NCBI GenBank assembly: GCA_023396665.1
Contig: JAEWVL010000355.1
Coordinates: forward strand, 1 to 18,933
Direction of reading: 5' to 3'
DNA: 18,933 nucleotides
DNA from: Spirochaetota bacterium
GTDB lineage: Bacteria; Spirochaetota; UBA4802; JAFGJZ01
A model generated the notes under the pieces. That model worked only from the letters and a program-made list of their open reading frames with translations, had not been told where the DNA came from and made no database searches. Positions 8,324-15,399 of this stretch are shown here, in pieces. Position numbers and translations under genes: made by a program. Position 1 is the first letter of the stretch; the number at the start of each line of letters is the position of its first letter.

Positions 8324-9448
8324 ATGCCGGTTTTTTCCTATTTCATTTACATTTTTTTCGTTTTTTATACACTGGTGAACCTGTATGTGTTTTCACATTT
8401 CTGGCATATTCGTTTTCGTGATAAAAAACGAAATTCGTTCAGAATCACCTTTTTTTTCTTAACGCTGCTTTTGCCCTTGCATCTGGTACTCGAGAGATAT
8501 CTGAATATCAGTTTTCTTCCGCTTAAATTCACCGCTTATTTTTATTTTGTCACCATATTCTATTCCGCGCTCTATCTGCTTTTCATGGATGCGCTCAAGT
8601 ATCTTCTTGCCCTTCTGCACCTGTCCAAAGTCTTTGTTCGTAATTACAAACACATTCTTTCGGCCGGTTTGTTTCTTGCCGTCGTAACCACAGCAAGCGG
8701 TTTTTATGTGGCACAGCAGCTTCATACCGTTTTCTATGCGGCTGAACTTGAGAAAAGGGCGTCAGATTTCGATGAAATCAAAATAGCGGTTTTTTCCGAT
8801 CTGCATCTCTCTGACATGAGCGGAAAAAATTTTGTCAGACGCATCGTCGACGAAGTCAATCGCCACGATGTTGATCTGGTGCTGATACCGGGAGACATCA
8901 TCGACAGACACATTGCCGATCTTCGTTTTGATTTCGCTTCTGATTTCAGGATGCTCAAGAGCCGTTACGGTGTTTTTGCCGTTGCAGGCAGTCAGGATTA
9001 TCTCGAAGACGCGACGCGCTTGCGAACTTTTCTTGAAAAATCCGGAATCACCTACCTCGAAGATAACAGTGTCATCATAGAGGGGGGGCTTAGCATAGTC
9101 GGCCGCCGTGACCGGTCTTATGCTTCGAATCGAGAGGGACGAAAGCCCCTTTTTGAAATCATGGAGAAGGTCGACAGGAACTATCCTGTCATACTTCTCG
9201 ATCATACACCCTTCAATATAGAACAGGCTTCTGAATATGATATAGGTCTGCAGCTCTCAGGTCACACCCATAACGGCCAACTTTTTCCGCTGCAATATAT
9301 TATGAAAATGATCTATCATCTCAGCAGGGGACACCGCATTGTAAAAGGCAGCAACATAATTGTCAGTTCAGGTGTAGGTGTTTTCGGTCCACCCGTGAGA
9401 ACCTCGGCTTTTCCCGAAATAGTGCTGCTTACACTTCGTTTTCGATAA
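8324..9448 (+). CDS. Membrane-anchored YkuE-like metallophosphoesterase with altered active-site motif
   Basis: 374-residue protein with about four hydrophobic N-terminal helices (roughly 2-24, 38-58, 66-92, 109-132) and a calcineurin-like phosphoesterase domain from about 150 on. This layout matches YkuE/YaeI-type membrane phosphoesterases, some of which act on cell-envelope lipids. Metal-site motifs seen: SDLHLSD (D159, H161), GDIID (D191, D194), LLDHTP (H294) and GHTHNG (H314, H316). The block that is normally Gly-Asn-His-Asp/Glu reads G222-S223-Q224-D225, so both the metal-bridging Asn and the catalytic His are replaced. The enzyme may be inactive, or the catalytic chemistry shifted. The reading frame is blocked by a stop at 8306, so ATG 8324 is the only good start, although its ribosome binding site is poor. 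It is probably transcribed separately from gltBD. The substrate is unknown. Confidence 0.88.
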   Translation: MPVFSYFIYIFFVFYTLVNLYVFSHFWHIRFRDKKRNSFRITFFFLTLLLPLHLVLERYLNISFLPLKFTAYFYFVTIFYSALYLLFMDALKYLLALLHLSKVFVRNYKHILSAGLFLAVVTTASGFYVAQQLHTVFYAAELEKRASDFDEIKIAVFSDLHLSDMSGKNFVRRIVDEVNRHDVDLVLIPGDIIDRHIADLRFDFASDFRMLKSRYGVFAVAGSQDYLEDATRLRTFLEKSGITYLEDNSVIIEGGLSIVGRRDRSYASNREGRKPLFEIMEKVDRNYPVILLDHTPFNIEQASEYDIGLQLSGHTHNGQLFPLQYIMKMIYHLSRGHRIVKGSNIIVSSGVGVFGPPVRTSAFPEIVLLTLRFR

Positions 9449-9463
9449 TGGTTCGTATTGTTA

Positions 9464-9491
9464 TTGACAGGAATTTCTCGAACTGTTAAAT
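9464..9491 (+). promoter_or_regulatory. Promoter of the GH53 galactanase gene
   Basis: A perfect TTGACA -35 box (9464-9469) is followed after 16 bases by TTAAAT (9486-9491), four of six to consensus. The -10 box overlaps the left arm of the inverted repeat at 9485-9523, which is where a repressor would block RNA polymerase. Confidence 0.55.
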
Positions 9492-9523
9492 CAACGCGTG
9501 TTGTCATAACGCGTTGATTTAAC
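9485..9523 (+). promoter_or_regulatory. Composite LacI-type operator before the galactanase gene
   Basis: A perfect 14-bp inverted repeat, GTTAAATCAACGCG (9485-9498) and CGCGTTGATTTAAC (9510-9523), with an 11-base spacer. Each half contains the self-complementary hexamer ACGCGT (9494-9499 and 9509-9514), 15 bp centre to centre. CG-centred palindromes of this kind are the known operator type of LacI/GalR regulators. A closely related element lies at 11406-11440, and a LacI-family gene ends the locus. The assignment to that regulator is inferred. The repeat ends 12 bases before the start codon, so as RNA it could also fold over the ribosome binding site region. Confidence 0.7.
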
Positions 9524-9535
9524 AGGGGAGGGCTT

Positions 9536-11350
9536 ATGAAAACCACGACAGGCTGCTGTCTGCTCATTGTATTGCTGTGTTGTTCGTGTAAAGAAACTGC
9601 AGAAGATGTTCAATTCTATAAGGGGGCCGATATCTCTTCCTTGCAGGCGCTGGAAGACGTAGGGGCGCAGTTTCAGAACATCAAGGGAAAGCGATCGGAT
9701 TGCATCTCGATTCTTAAAGAAAACGGCATCAATTATCTGCGCCTGAGAATTTGGAACGATCCGGTAAAATCGTTTGACGCCGGTAATTACTGCGACCTTG
9801 CGCATACACTGGTGATGGCGAAGAGAATTAAAAATGCCGGAATGGGTTTTCTGCTCGATTTCCATTATTCGGATCATTGGGCTGACGGCGGGCAGCAGAA
9901 TCCCCCGGCCGCATGGAAAGATCTGACGGCTGTGCAGATTGAAAAAGCGCTCTATGAATATACGGTTCATGTTTTGAATGAACTGAAAAAGATCGGCGCC
10001 TATCCCGACATGGTGCAGATAGGCAATGAAATCGGTAATGGGATGCTGTGGGATCATGCCGCTTATCCCCATTATGATGTGCTCGCGCATTTTCTTAACA
10101 GTGGTATCCGGGCGGTCAGAGATACGCAGCCGCAAGGGAAAAAAGTAGAGATCGCCATTCATGTGCAGGATGGGGGCTCGGTGGAAAAGTGCAGCTGGTT
10201 TTTTTCGACAATTGAAGAAAACGGCGTCACCGATTATGATATTATCGGCCTCTCTTTTTATCCGTACTGGCATGGCACCTTTCCCGATTTGCGCGAGAAC
10301 ATATCAAGGCTGAGTGCTGAATTTGGAAAGGATGTGGTTGTGCTTGAGACTGCCTATCCCTACACAAGCGACAATGGCGATGTACTCGATAATATGATAA
10401 AGGCCTCTGATGTCGCTTTTATGGGCTTGCCGCCTTCGTCAGAAAATCAACAGCTCGTAATCGAAACGCTGATCAACACCGTTTCTTGCGTCGGCGGCAA
10501 GGGCCTGTTTTATTGGGAACCGGCGTGGATACCACGGAACGGTGTCGGTTTTGAGAAGGGTGCGGGAAACAACTGGGAGAACCAGGCGTTATTTTACTTC
10601 GGCGGAAGGGCTATCCCCTCGATCATGGCCTTTCGGAGAAAAGCTGTCTGCGACAAGAAAAGCGGCATCGTAAGCGTCTATCCCTGTTTGAAGGTGAAAG
10701 TTTTCAAGGGAGAGACAAAGCAGCAGCTCGAATCGCAGTTGCCGCAGAGCTTATCCGTTCTGTACTCTGATGGCGTCGTGAAGGAGTGTCCTGTTGAATG
10801 GAGCACTTCCGATCTTCCGCCTCGTTTTGATACGATCAGGGAAATTCCCTTGCAGGGCCGCATAGAAGGGTTTGCGACCTCCACAATGATAAGCGTTGAA
10901 TACAGAAATTATCTGAAAAATGCCGGTTTCGAACAGGGGGATAACGATTGGCGCATCAGCAGGAGCTCTTCGGGGGGTATAATAAGAAATGACAATGACA
11001 GCACTCCCAAAAGCGGTGAGTGGTGTTTTCATTTCTGGCAGCCGGATGCTTTCGAAATCAGCATCAGTCAGGAGCTTGTAATCGACGAAGACGGGAGCTA
11101 TATTTTTGAGGTTTTTTCGCAGGGTGTCTTCGGCAGTGCCCTTTCGATGGAGCTTTTTGTTCAAGGTTCTGAGAGACGTAATCAGAGTCTTGACTTTCAA
11201 AATGACGGGTGGAAAAACTGGCAGAACCCCAGAATGCGGATTGAAGGCTGTAAAAAAGGTGAGAAGCTTGTTTGCGGTGTTCGTATTCATGGAACAGCAA
11301 AGGACTGGGGAACTCTGGATGATTTTGCCTTTTTTCGCAGTGAAGAATAA
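9536..11350 (+). CDS. GH53 arabinogalactan endo-beta-1,4-galactanase lipoprotein with Ig-like and CBM61-like domains
   Basis: 604-residue secreted endo-beta-1,4-galactanase that would cut the galactan side chains of pectin into oligosaccharides. The N-terminus is a lipoprotein signal (hydrophobic core CCLLIVLLCC, S17 then C18 as the likely lipidated residue; the lipobox is relaxed). The GH53 catalytic barrel spans about 27-370: KGADISSL, YLRLRIWNDP, LLDFHYSDHWADG, the acid/base Glu165 in QIGNEIGNGMLW, and the nucleophile Glu271 in VVLETAYPY. Residues about 384-457 match a Big_4-type Ig-like module (LYSDG and VEWS pattern). Residues 458-604 start NAGFEQGDNDW and resemble CBM61, a galactan-binding module known from other GH53 enzymes; this last call is from resemblance only. 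The start follows AGGGGAGGG. The gene has its own promoter and operator and heads a galactan utilisation locus. Confidence 0.93.
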   Translation: MKTTTGCCLLIVLLCCSCKETAEDVQFYKGADISSLQALEDVGAQFQNIKGKRSDCISILKENGINYLRLRIWNDPVKSFDAGNYCDLAHTLVMAKRIKNAGMGFLLDFHYSDHWADGGQQNPPAAWKDLTAVQIEKALYEYTVHVLNELKKIGAYPDMVQIGNEIGNGMLWDHAAYPHYDVLAHFLNSGIRAVRDTQPQGKKVEIAIHVQDGGSVEKCSWFFSTIEENGVTDYDIIGLSFYPYWHGTFPDLRENISRLSAEFGKDVVVLETAYPYTSDNGDVLDNMIKASDVAFMGLPPSSENQQLVIETLINTVSCVGGKGLFYWEPAWIPRNGVGFEKGAGNNWENQALFYFGGRAIPSIMAFRRKAVCDKKSGIVSVYPCLKVKVFKGETKQQLESQLPQSLSVLYSDGVVKECPVEWSTSDLPPRFDTIREIPLQGRIEGFATSTMISVEYRNYLKNAGFEQGDNDWRISRSSSGGIIRNDNDSTPKSGEWCFHFWQPDAFEISISQELVIDEDGSYIFEVFSQGVFGSALSMELFVQGSERRNQSLDFQNDGWKNWQNPRMRIEGCKKGEKLVCGVRIHGTAKDWGTLDDFAFFRSEE

Positions 11351-11376
11351 AATCGATTGTTGTCGTTGAAAATGAG

Positions 11377-11405
11377 TTGACAGAAGCAAATAGGCTGATT
11401 GATAT
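11377..11405 (+). promoter_or_regulatory. Promoter of the sugar-binding protein operon
   Basis: A perfect TTGACA (11377-11382), then after 17 bases TGATAT (11400-11405), a weak -10 box of three of six. The inverted repeat 11406-11440 starts directly after it, so a bound repressor would cover the transcription start. Confidence 0.45.
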
Positions 11406-11440
11406 GTTATCAACGCGTGATGACAACACGAGTTGATAAC
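11406..11440 (+). promoter_or_regulatory. Composite LacI-type operator before the sugar-binding protein gene
   Basis: Inverted repeat GTTATCAACGCGTG (11406-11419) and CACGAGTTGATAAC (11427-11440), 13 of 14 pairs matching, with a 7-base spacer. The core of 27 bases aligns without gaps to the core at 9491-9517: both begin TCAACGCGTG, continue with TG and CA at the same positions, and end GTTGA. The second ACGCGT of the other copy is ACGAGT here. The shared sequence before two functionally linked genes makes it very likely that one regulator controls both. Confidence 0.7.
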
Positions 11441-11460
11441 TATGTCGAGGAGGGGAAGTG

Positions 11461-12684
11461 ATGGGACTAACAAAAAAAATATTTCTGTCCGTTCTGGTAC
11501 TTGTTAGCATGCTATGTGTTAGCGGATGTAACAGGAAAGGTGCGGCACAGGGGAAACCACTGGTTTTGTGGGTGTACGACCAGGGACGTATCGAGGTGTT
11601 GACCGAAATCGGTAAAGAGTTTGAAAAAAAGTACGGGGTGCCTGTTCAGGTGTCAATGGTCGATCTCGGACAGATCAGAACACAGTTTATGCTGGCTTCA
11701 GGCGGAGCCGAATGCGCTGATCTCGCAATTATTCCGCATGACAATCTCGGATCGCTGGTTGAAAATTCGGCGGTAGTGCCGGTGAAACTTGGAAAAAAGA
11801 AAAATCAATTTCTTGAGCAGTCTATCGACAGTTTCAGTTACAATGGTGAATTGTACGGAGTGCCCCTTGCGGTGGAGAATATCGGTTTTTTTCGCAACGT
11901 TGATATGGTTCCCGAAGCTCCTGAAACCTGGGACGACATGATCAGTATAGGCGAGGAGCTGGTGAAAGCGGGCAAGGCTGAAGTGATCATGGGCTTTCCT
12001 GACGCAACCTACAATGTCTATCCGGTCTATACGAGTTTCGGCGGTGCAATTTTCGGAAAAGACGGTAGCGGAACCTATGATCCCGCTAAAATTGAAATTG
12101 CGGGCGACGGCATGGTAAAAGGGCTCGCAATGATGACCGATCTGGTGAAGCGTAAACTGGTGCCGGATGCCATCGACTGGGATGCCGCACATGTCCTGTT
12201 TGAAAGCGGCAAGGCCCCGTTCATCTGTACCGGACCCTGGGCTATCAATCGCTTTAAAACTGCCGGTGTAAACTATAAAATTTCAGCCTTTCCTTCGGCA
12301 ACAAAGGGCGGCGAGCCGGGTGCGCCCTTTCTCGGTGTTCAGGGTATAATCATCAGTTCTGCCAGCAAACAGGGGAAGCTTGCACAGGCTTTTGCCGCGG
12401 ATTATATCGCGAAAGAAGAGAATATGAAAAAGATTTTTCAGGCCGAGCAGCGTCCTTCGGCAATCAAATCAATTTATGCAAGTATGAATGACGCTGATTC
12501 CAAAGGCTTCATGGAAGCCGGAAAAAATGCGGTACCAATGCCCTCGATTCCGGCCATGGGTTATGTGTGGGATTCCTGGGTAGCGGCCGCAGCACTGTCA
12601 TTTTCGGGTGAAAAGAGTCCGCAGGACGCACTTACCAATGCGAAGATGCAGGTGGAAACACAGATACAAGAGAACAGCAAATAA
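11461..12684 (+). CDS. MalE-like sugar-binding lipoprotein of an ABC importer (probable galacto-oligosaccharide)
   Basis: 407-residue extracytoplasmic solute-binding protein of family 1 (MalE/GanS-like). Lipoprotein signal: MGLTKKIF, hydrophobic stretch, lipobox VSGC with Cys23 lipidated. The body shows the family pattern: WVYDQGRIEVLTEIGKEFEKKYG, VPLAVENIGFFRN, TWDDM, YPVYTSFGGAIFG, CTGPWAINRF and MPSIPAMGYVWDSW near the C-terminus, where aromatic residues stack on sugars in maltodextrin and galactan oligosaccharide binders. ATG 11461 is preferred over the adjacent GTG 11458 because GGAGGGG lies 5 bases before it. It is the first gene of the importer operon and follows the composite operator. 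Substrate is inferred from the neighbouring GH53 galactanase. Its closest functional parallel would be GanS of the Bacillus galactan system. Confidence 0.92.
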   Translation: MGLTKKIFLSVLVLVSMLCVSGCNRKGAAQGKPLVLWVYDQGRIEVLTEIGKEFEKKYGVPVQVSMVDLGQIRTQFMLASGGAECADLAIIPHDNLGSLVENSAVVPVKLGKKKNQFLEQSIDSFSYNGELYGVPLAVENIGFFRNVDMVPEAPETWDDMISIGEELVKAGKAEVIMGFPDATYNVYPVYTSFGGAIFGKDGSGTYDPAKIEIAGDGMVKGLAMMTDLVKRKLVPDAIDWDAAHVLFESGKAPFICTGPWAINRFKTAGVNYKISAFPSATKGGEPGAPFLGVQGIIISSASKQGKLAQAFAADYIAKEENMKKIFQAEQRPSAIKSIYASMNDADSKGFMEAGKNAVPMPSIPAMGYVWDSWVAAAALSFSGEKSPQDALTNAKMQVETQIQENSK

Positions 12685-12723
12685 TGACAAAGATCGTCTG
12701 TTATCGGCCGTAAAGGGATTTTT

Positions 12724-12789
12724 ACCCGACAAACAGTATGCTTGCGGTATTCCTTCTCCTCTTGGATCGCTGTAAGCATACTGTCGGGT
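12724..12789 (+). ncRNA. Large intercistronic hairpin between binding-protein and permease genes
   Basis: ACCCGAC (12724-12730) plus AGTATGCTT (12735-12743) pair perfectly with AAGCATACT (12774-12782) plus GTCGGGT (12783-12789), giving 16 base pairs with a 4-base bulge (AAAC) on the 5' side. The 30-base loop can fold further through GCG (12744-12746) and CGC (12768-12770). No T-run follows, so it is not a normal terminator. It is best read as an mRNA-stabilising or attenuating element in the polycistronic transcript, comparable in position to the repeat between malE and malF of enteric bacteria. Confidence 0.6.
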
Positions 12790-12824
12790 TTCTCGAATAA
12801 ATGCCACCTGCGGTGCGGGGATGT

Positions 12825-12877
12825 GTCTCGTTGTATTAAAACTATCCGGGGTTCGGGTTGCCGGGATTAAACGAGAC
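12825..12877 (+). other. Second inverted repeat in the permease leader
   Basis: GTCTCGTT (12825-12832) pairs with AACGAGAC (12870-12877), enclosing 37 bases in which ATCCGG (12844-12849) can pair with CCGGGAT (12861-12867) with one bulge. It ends about 35 bases before the ribosome binding site of the 12925 gene. It may be a leader structure or a regulator site; it does not resemble the two composite operators. Confidence 0.35.
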
Positions 12878-12924
12878 CCCCTGTTGTAAATTCAGGTATT
12901 AGCGATCGACACGGGGGGAGGGCT

Positions 12925-14424
12925 ATGAAACGGGTTTTGGAGTTATTGGGGCTTGCGGTTCTTGTTTTTTTCGGAGCCTATTTGATGTTTCGCCTGTATA
13001 GGGACGGATTCGCTCCCCTTGCTTCGTTTATCGGAGCTTCGCTTGTTTTTATTGTTCTTGTGTTCTTGAGAAAACGATTGACGCACTATCGCTGGCTTGC
13101 CACTGCGATAGTGCTCGTAGTAATATTTGTTGTTTATCCGATATTTTATTCCGTATATCTTTCATTCACGAATATGTCCAATGGCCATCTGCAGACGAAA
13201 CAGCAGGCCATACAGTTTATCTCCCGCCAGAAATATGTGCCCGATAACGCTCCCGTATATTCATGGCTTGCCTACAAAAACTCGCTTGGTAATTATCTTC
13301 TTCTGCTTACCGATGAAGACGGAAACAGTTTCACCGTCACTGAAAAAACAGCAATCGAGCCCGCTGAAGCGGATGACGAACCCGATACTATCGGCAGCTA
13401 TCACAGGATCGATACCATAGAGGCGATCAAGGATATCGAAAATCTTTCATCATTGCAGTTTGGTATTGCTCCCGAGCTGATAAGCATCGAATCGACAGAT
13501 GAGGCAAGCACCGCCCGAATGAAATACATCTATAATGAAAAGAATGATTCATTTACCGACGATATGAATGGAGTTGTATACAGGGCTCAAAAAGACGCAT
13601 ATGTTTCGGCTTCAGGTGATCAGCTGATTCCCGGTTTTATGAGCAATGTCGGTTTTTTGAATTACATCCGTTTTTTGGGAAACAGGGGATACAGAAAACC
13701 GATTACCCGGATTATTGTATGGAACTTCGCTTTTGCTTTTTTCTCGGTATTGTTCAGCTTCGGTCTCGGGCTGGCAATCGCGATGGCCTTCGAAGATCTG
13801 CCCGGAAACAGGATAATCCGCACGATGCTGATCATTCCCTATCCCATTCCGGTACTGGTTTCAATTATGGTGTGGAGAGGTCTTTTTAACGAGCAGATGG
13901 GACTCGTGACACAGGTCTTGCGTGCGTTCTTTGGTTCGGCACCCCACTTTTTTACCGAAACTTTCTGGTGCCAGTTCGCGCTCGTACTCATAAACGTTTA
14001 CCTGTCTTATCCGTATTTCTATATTCTTTCTTCGGGAGCCTTGAAATCTATTTCCAGCGATATTATAGAGGCTGCAAAGATAGACGGTGCCGGAACCTTT
14101 TCGCTCATGAAATACATCTCGATGCCGATGGTGCTGCGCATACTCTCGCCTCTTCTGATCGCGTCTTTCAGCTTTAATTTTAACAATTTCACCATTATCT
14201 GGGGCTTTAACGCGGGCTTGCCGGCCATCGCCGATGCGATTGTTCCCATGGGTCACACGGATCTGCTTATATCTTTCATATACCGTTTGGGCTTCAGCCG
14301 CTCAAATGCAGCCGATTACGGTTTTTCGGCGGCGATAACGGTGCTTCTATTTGTCTTTGTAGCGATAATGACTGCAACGCAAATGATGACGACTCATATC
14401 ATGAAAGAGGAAAAAGAAAAATGA
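12925..14424 (+). CDS. MalF/GanP-like ABC sugar permease
   Basis: 499-residue inner-membrane subunit of a carbohydrate ABC importer (CUT1 family). Three N-terminal hydrophobic segments (about 5-22, 30-49, 57-82) are followed by a long periplasmic region, about 83-262, which corresponds to the large P2 loop of MalF that contacts the binding protein. The remaining helices follow, starting NFAFAFFSVLFSFGLGLA. The cytoplasmic coupling (EAA) loop is E382-A-A-K-I-D-G388, where the ATPase docks. The length and long P2 loop match the maltose/galacto-oligosaccharide subgroup rather than the short permeases. ATG 12925 follows GGGGGGAGGG by four bases. It overlaps the next permease gene by four bases (ATGA), so the pair is co-translated. 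The 240-base gap before it, unusually long for this operon, holds two hairpins. Confidence 0.93.
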   Translation: MKRVLELLGLAVLVFFGAYLMFRLYRDGFAPLASFIGASLVFIVLVFLRKRLTHYRWLATAIVLVVIFVVYPIFYSVYLSFTNMSNGHLQTKQQAIQFISRQKYVPDNAPVYSWLAYKNSLGNYLLLLTDEDGNSFTVTEKTAIEPAEADDEPDTIGSYHRIDTIEAIKDIENLSSLQFGIAPELISIESTDEASTARMKYIYNEKNDSFTDDMNGVVYRAQKDAYVSASGDQLIPGFMSNVGFLNYIRFLGNRGYRKPITRIIVWNFAFAFFSVLFSFGLGLAIAMAFEDLPGNRIIRTMLIIPYPIPVLVSIMVWRGLFNEQMGLVTQVLRAFFGSAPHFFTETFWCQFALVLINVYLSYPYFYILSSGALKSISSDIIEAAKIDGAGTFSLMKYISMPMVLRILSPLLIASFSFNFNNFTIIWGFNAGLPAIADAIVPMGHTDLLISFIYRLGFSRSNAADYGFSAAITVLLFVFVAIMTATQMMTTHIMKEEKEK

Positions 14425-15275
14425 AAAAAGAAAAGTATCTGATCTATGCCGCCAAATATCTTTTTGCGGCGGTTTTGGTTGTCTTTGCCATTGTTCCGTT
14501 CTTATGGGTTGTCTCCACCTCTTTTAATGCCTCAAAATCGCTTCTTGGTGCGCATCTTGTTCCGAAGCGTTTGACACTTTTCAATTATGTCGATCTTCTT
14601 TCGAACAAAACGCTGAATTTCGGACAATGGATGTTCAATTCGTTCAAGGTATCCGCCATTTCGGTTTTACTCATAGTGTTTGTAACCTGTATTACCGCCT
14701 ATGCGCTGTCACGTTTCAGGTTTTCCGCCAAGAAGGGTATAATCATGTCCATCATGATACTCAATGTTTTTCCTCCTGTACTTGCAATGATCGCACTGTA
14801 TACGATGCTTCAGCAGCTCGGTATTTACCTGCCATTTATCGGTCTAAACACTCATGGCGGATTAATCCTTATCTATGTCGCCACCGGTATGAGCATCAAT
14901 ACTCTCGTTGTGAAATCATACATAGACACCATTCCCCAGGAGCTTGACGAATCCGCGCTTCTTGAAGGTGCAAGCAGATGGCAGACGTTCTGGCTTATCG
15001 TGTTTCCGGTGATACGTCCGATGGTTATAACAATCGGTATACTGGCATTGATGGCGACCTATGGTGATTTTGTTATCGCAAATCTGCTGTTGAAAGGCAA
15101 TGACAAGATCACCGCAATGGTGGGAATATTTCAGTTTACTCAACAGCGTTTTGACACCGATTGGGGCGAAGTGACTGCGGCGACGGTATTGAGCGCAATA
15201 CCGATAGTGATCGTGTTCTTTCTTTGTCAAAAGCACATTCTCAGCGGTTTGACTGCGGGCGCCTTAAAGGAGTAG
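14421..15275 (+). CDS. MalG/GanQ-like ABC sugar permease
   Basis: 284-residue partner permease of the importer, normal MalG length, with about six membrane helices. The first begins after YAAKYLF; the periplasmic stretch STSFNASKSLLGAHLVPKRLTLFNY is typical of the CUT1 family. The coupling loop reads E177-S-A-L-L-E-G183 followed by ASRWQTFWLIVFPVIRP, a standard EAA region. The start codon overlaps the stop of the preceding permease gene (ATGA), and the purine-rich AGAGGAAAAAG upstream lies inside that gene. Together the two permeases would form the heterodimeric channel for the oligosaccharides released by the GH53 enzyme. No ATP-binding subunit follows, so a shared MsmX/MalK-type ATPase elsewhere in the genome is probably used, as known for the Bacillus galactan importer. 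Confidence 0.93.
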   Translation: MKKEKYLIYAAKYLFAAVLVVFAIVPFLWVVSTSFNASKSLLGAHLVPKRLTLFNYVDLLSNKTLNFGQWMFNSFKVSAISVLLIVFVTCITAYALSRFRFSAKKGIIMSIMILNVFPPVLAMIALYTMLQQLGIYLPFIGLNTHGGLILIYVATGMSINTLVVKSYIDTIPQELDESALLEGASRWQTFWLIVFPVIRPMVITIGILALMATYGDFVIANLLLKGNDKITAMVGIFQFTQQRFDTDWGEVTAATVLSAIPIVIVFFLCQKHILSGLTAGALKE

Positions 15276-15399
15276 ATTACCAGCTTCGGTCGTTGAACGA
15301 TTCGACTGGTGAAACAGGATATAGCGTGAAATCACAGGGAACTGCTCTCAGGTCAAAGTTTTGCTTGAGTTTTCAGACGCTATCCGGCAACGTGAGCAT

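Noticed and set aside
15361..15399. TTG 15361 as start of the LacI regulator
   Set aside because: It adds 13 residues not expected before the HTH domain; ATG 15400 is more usual.
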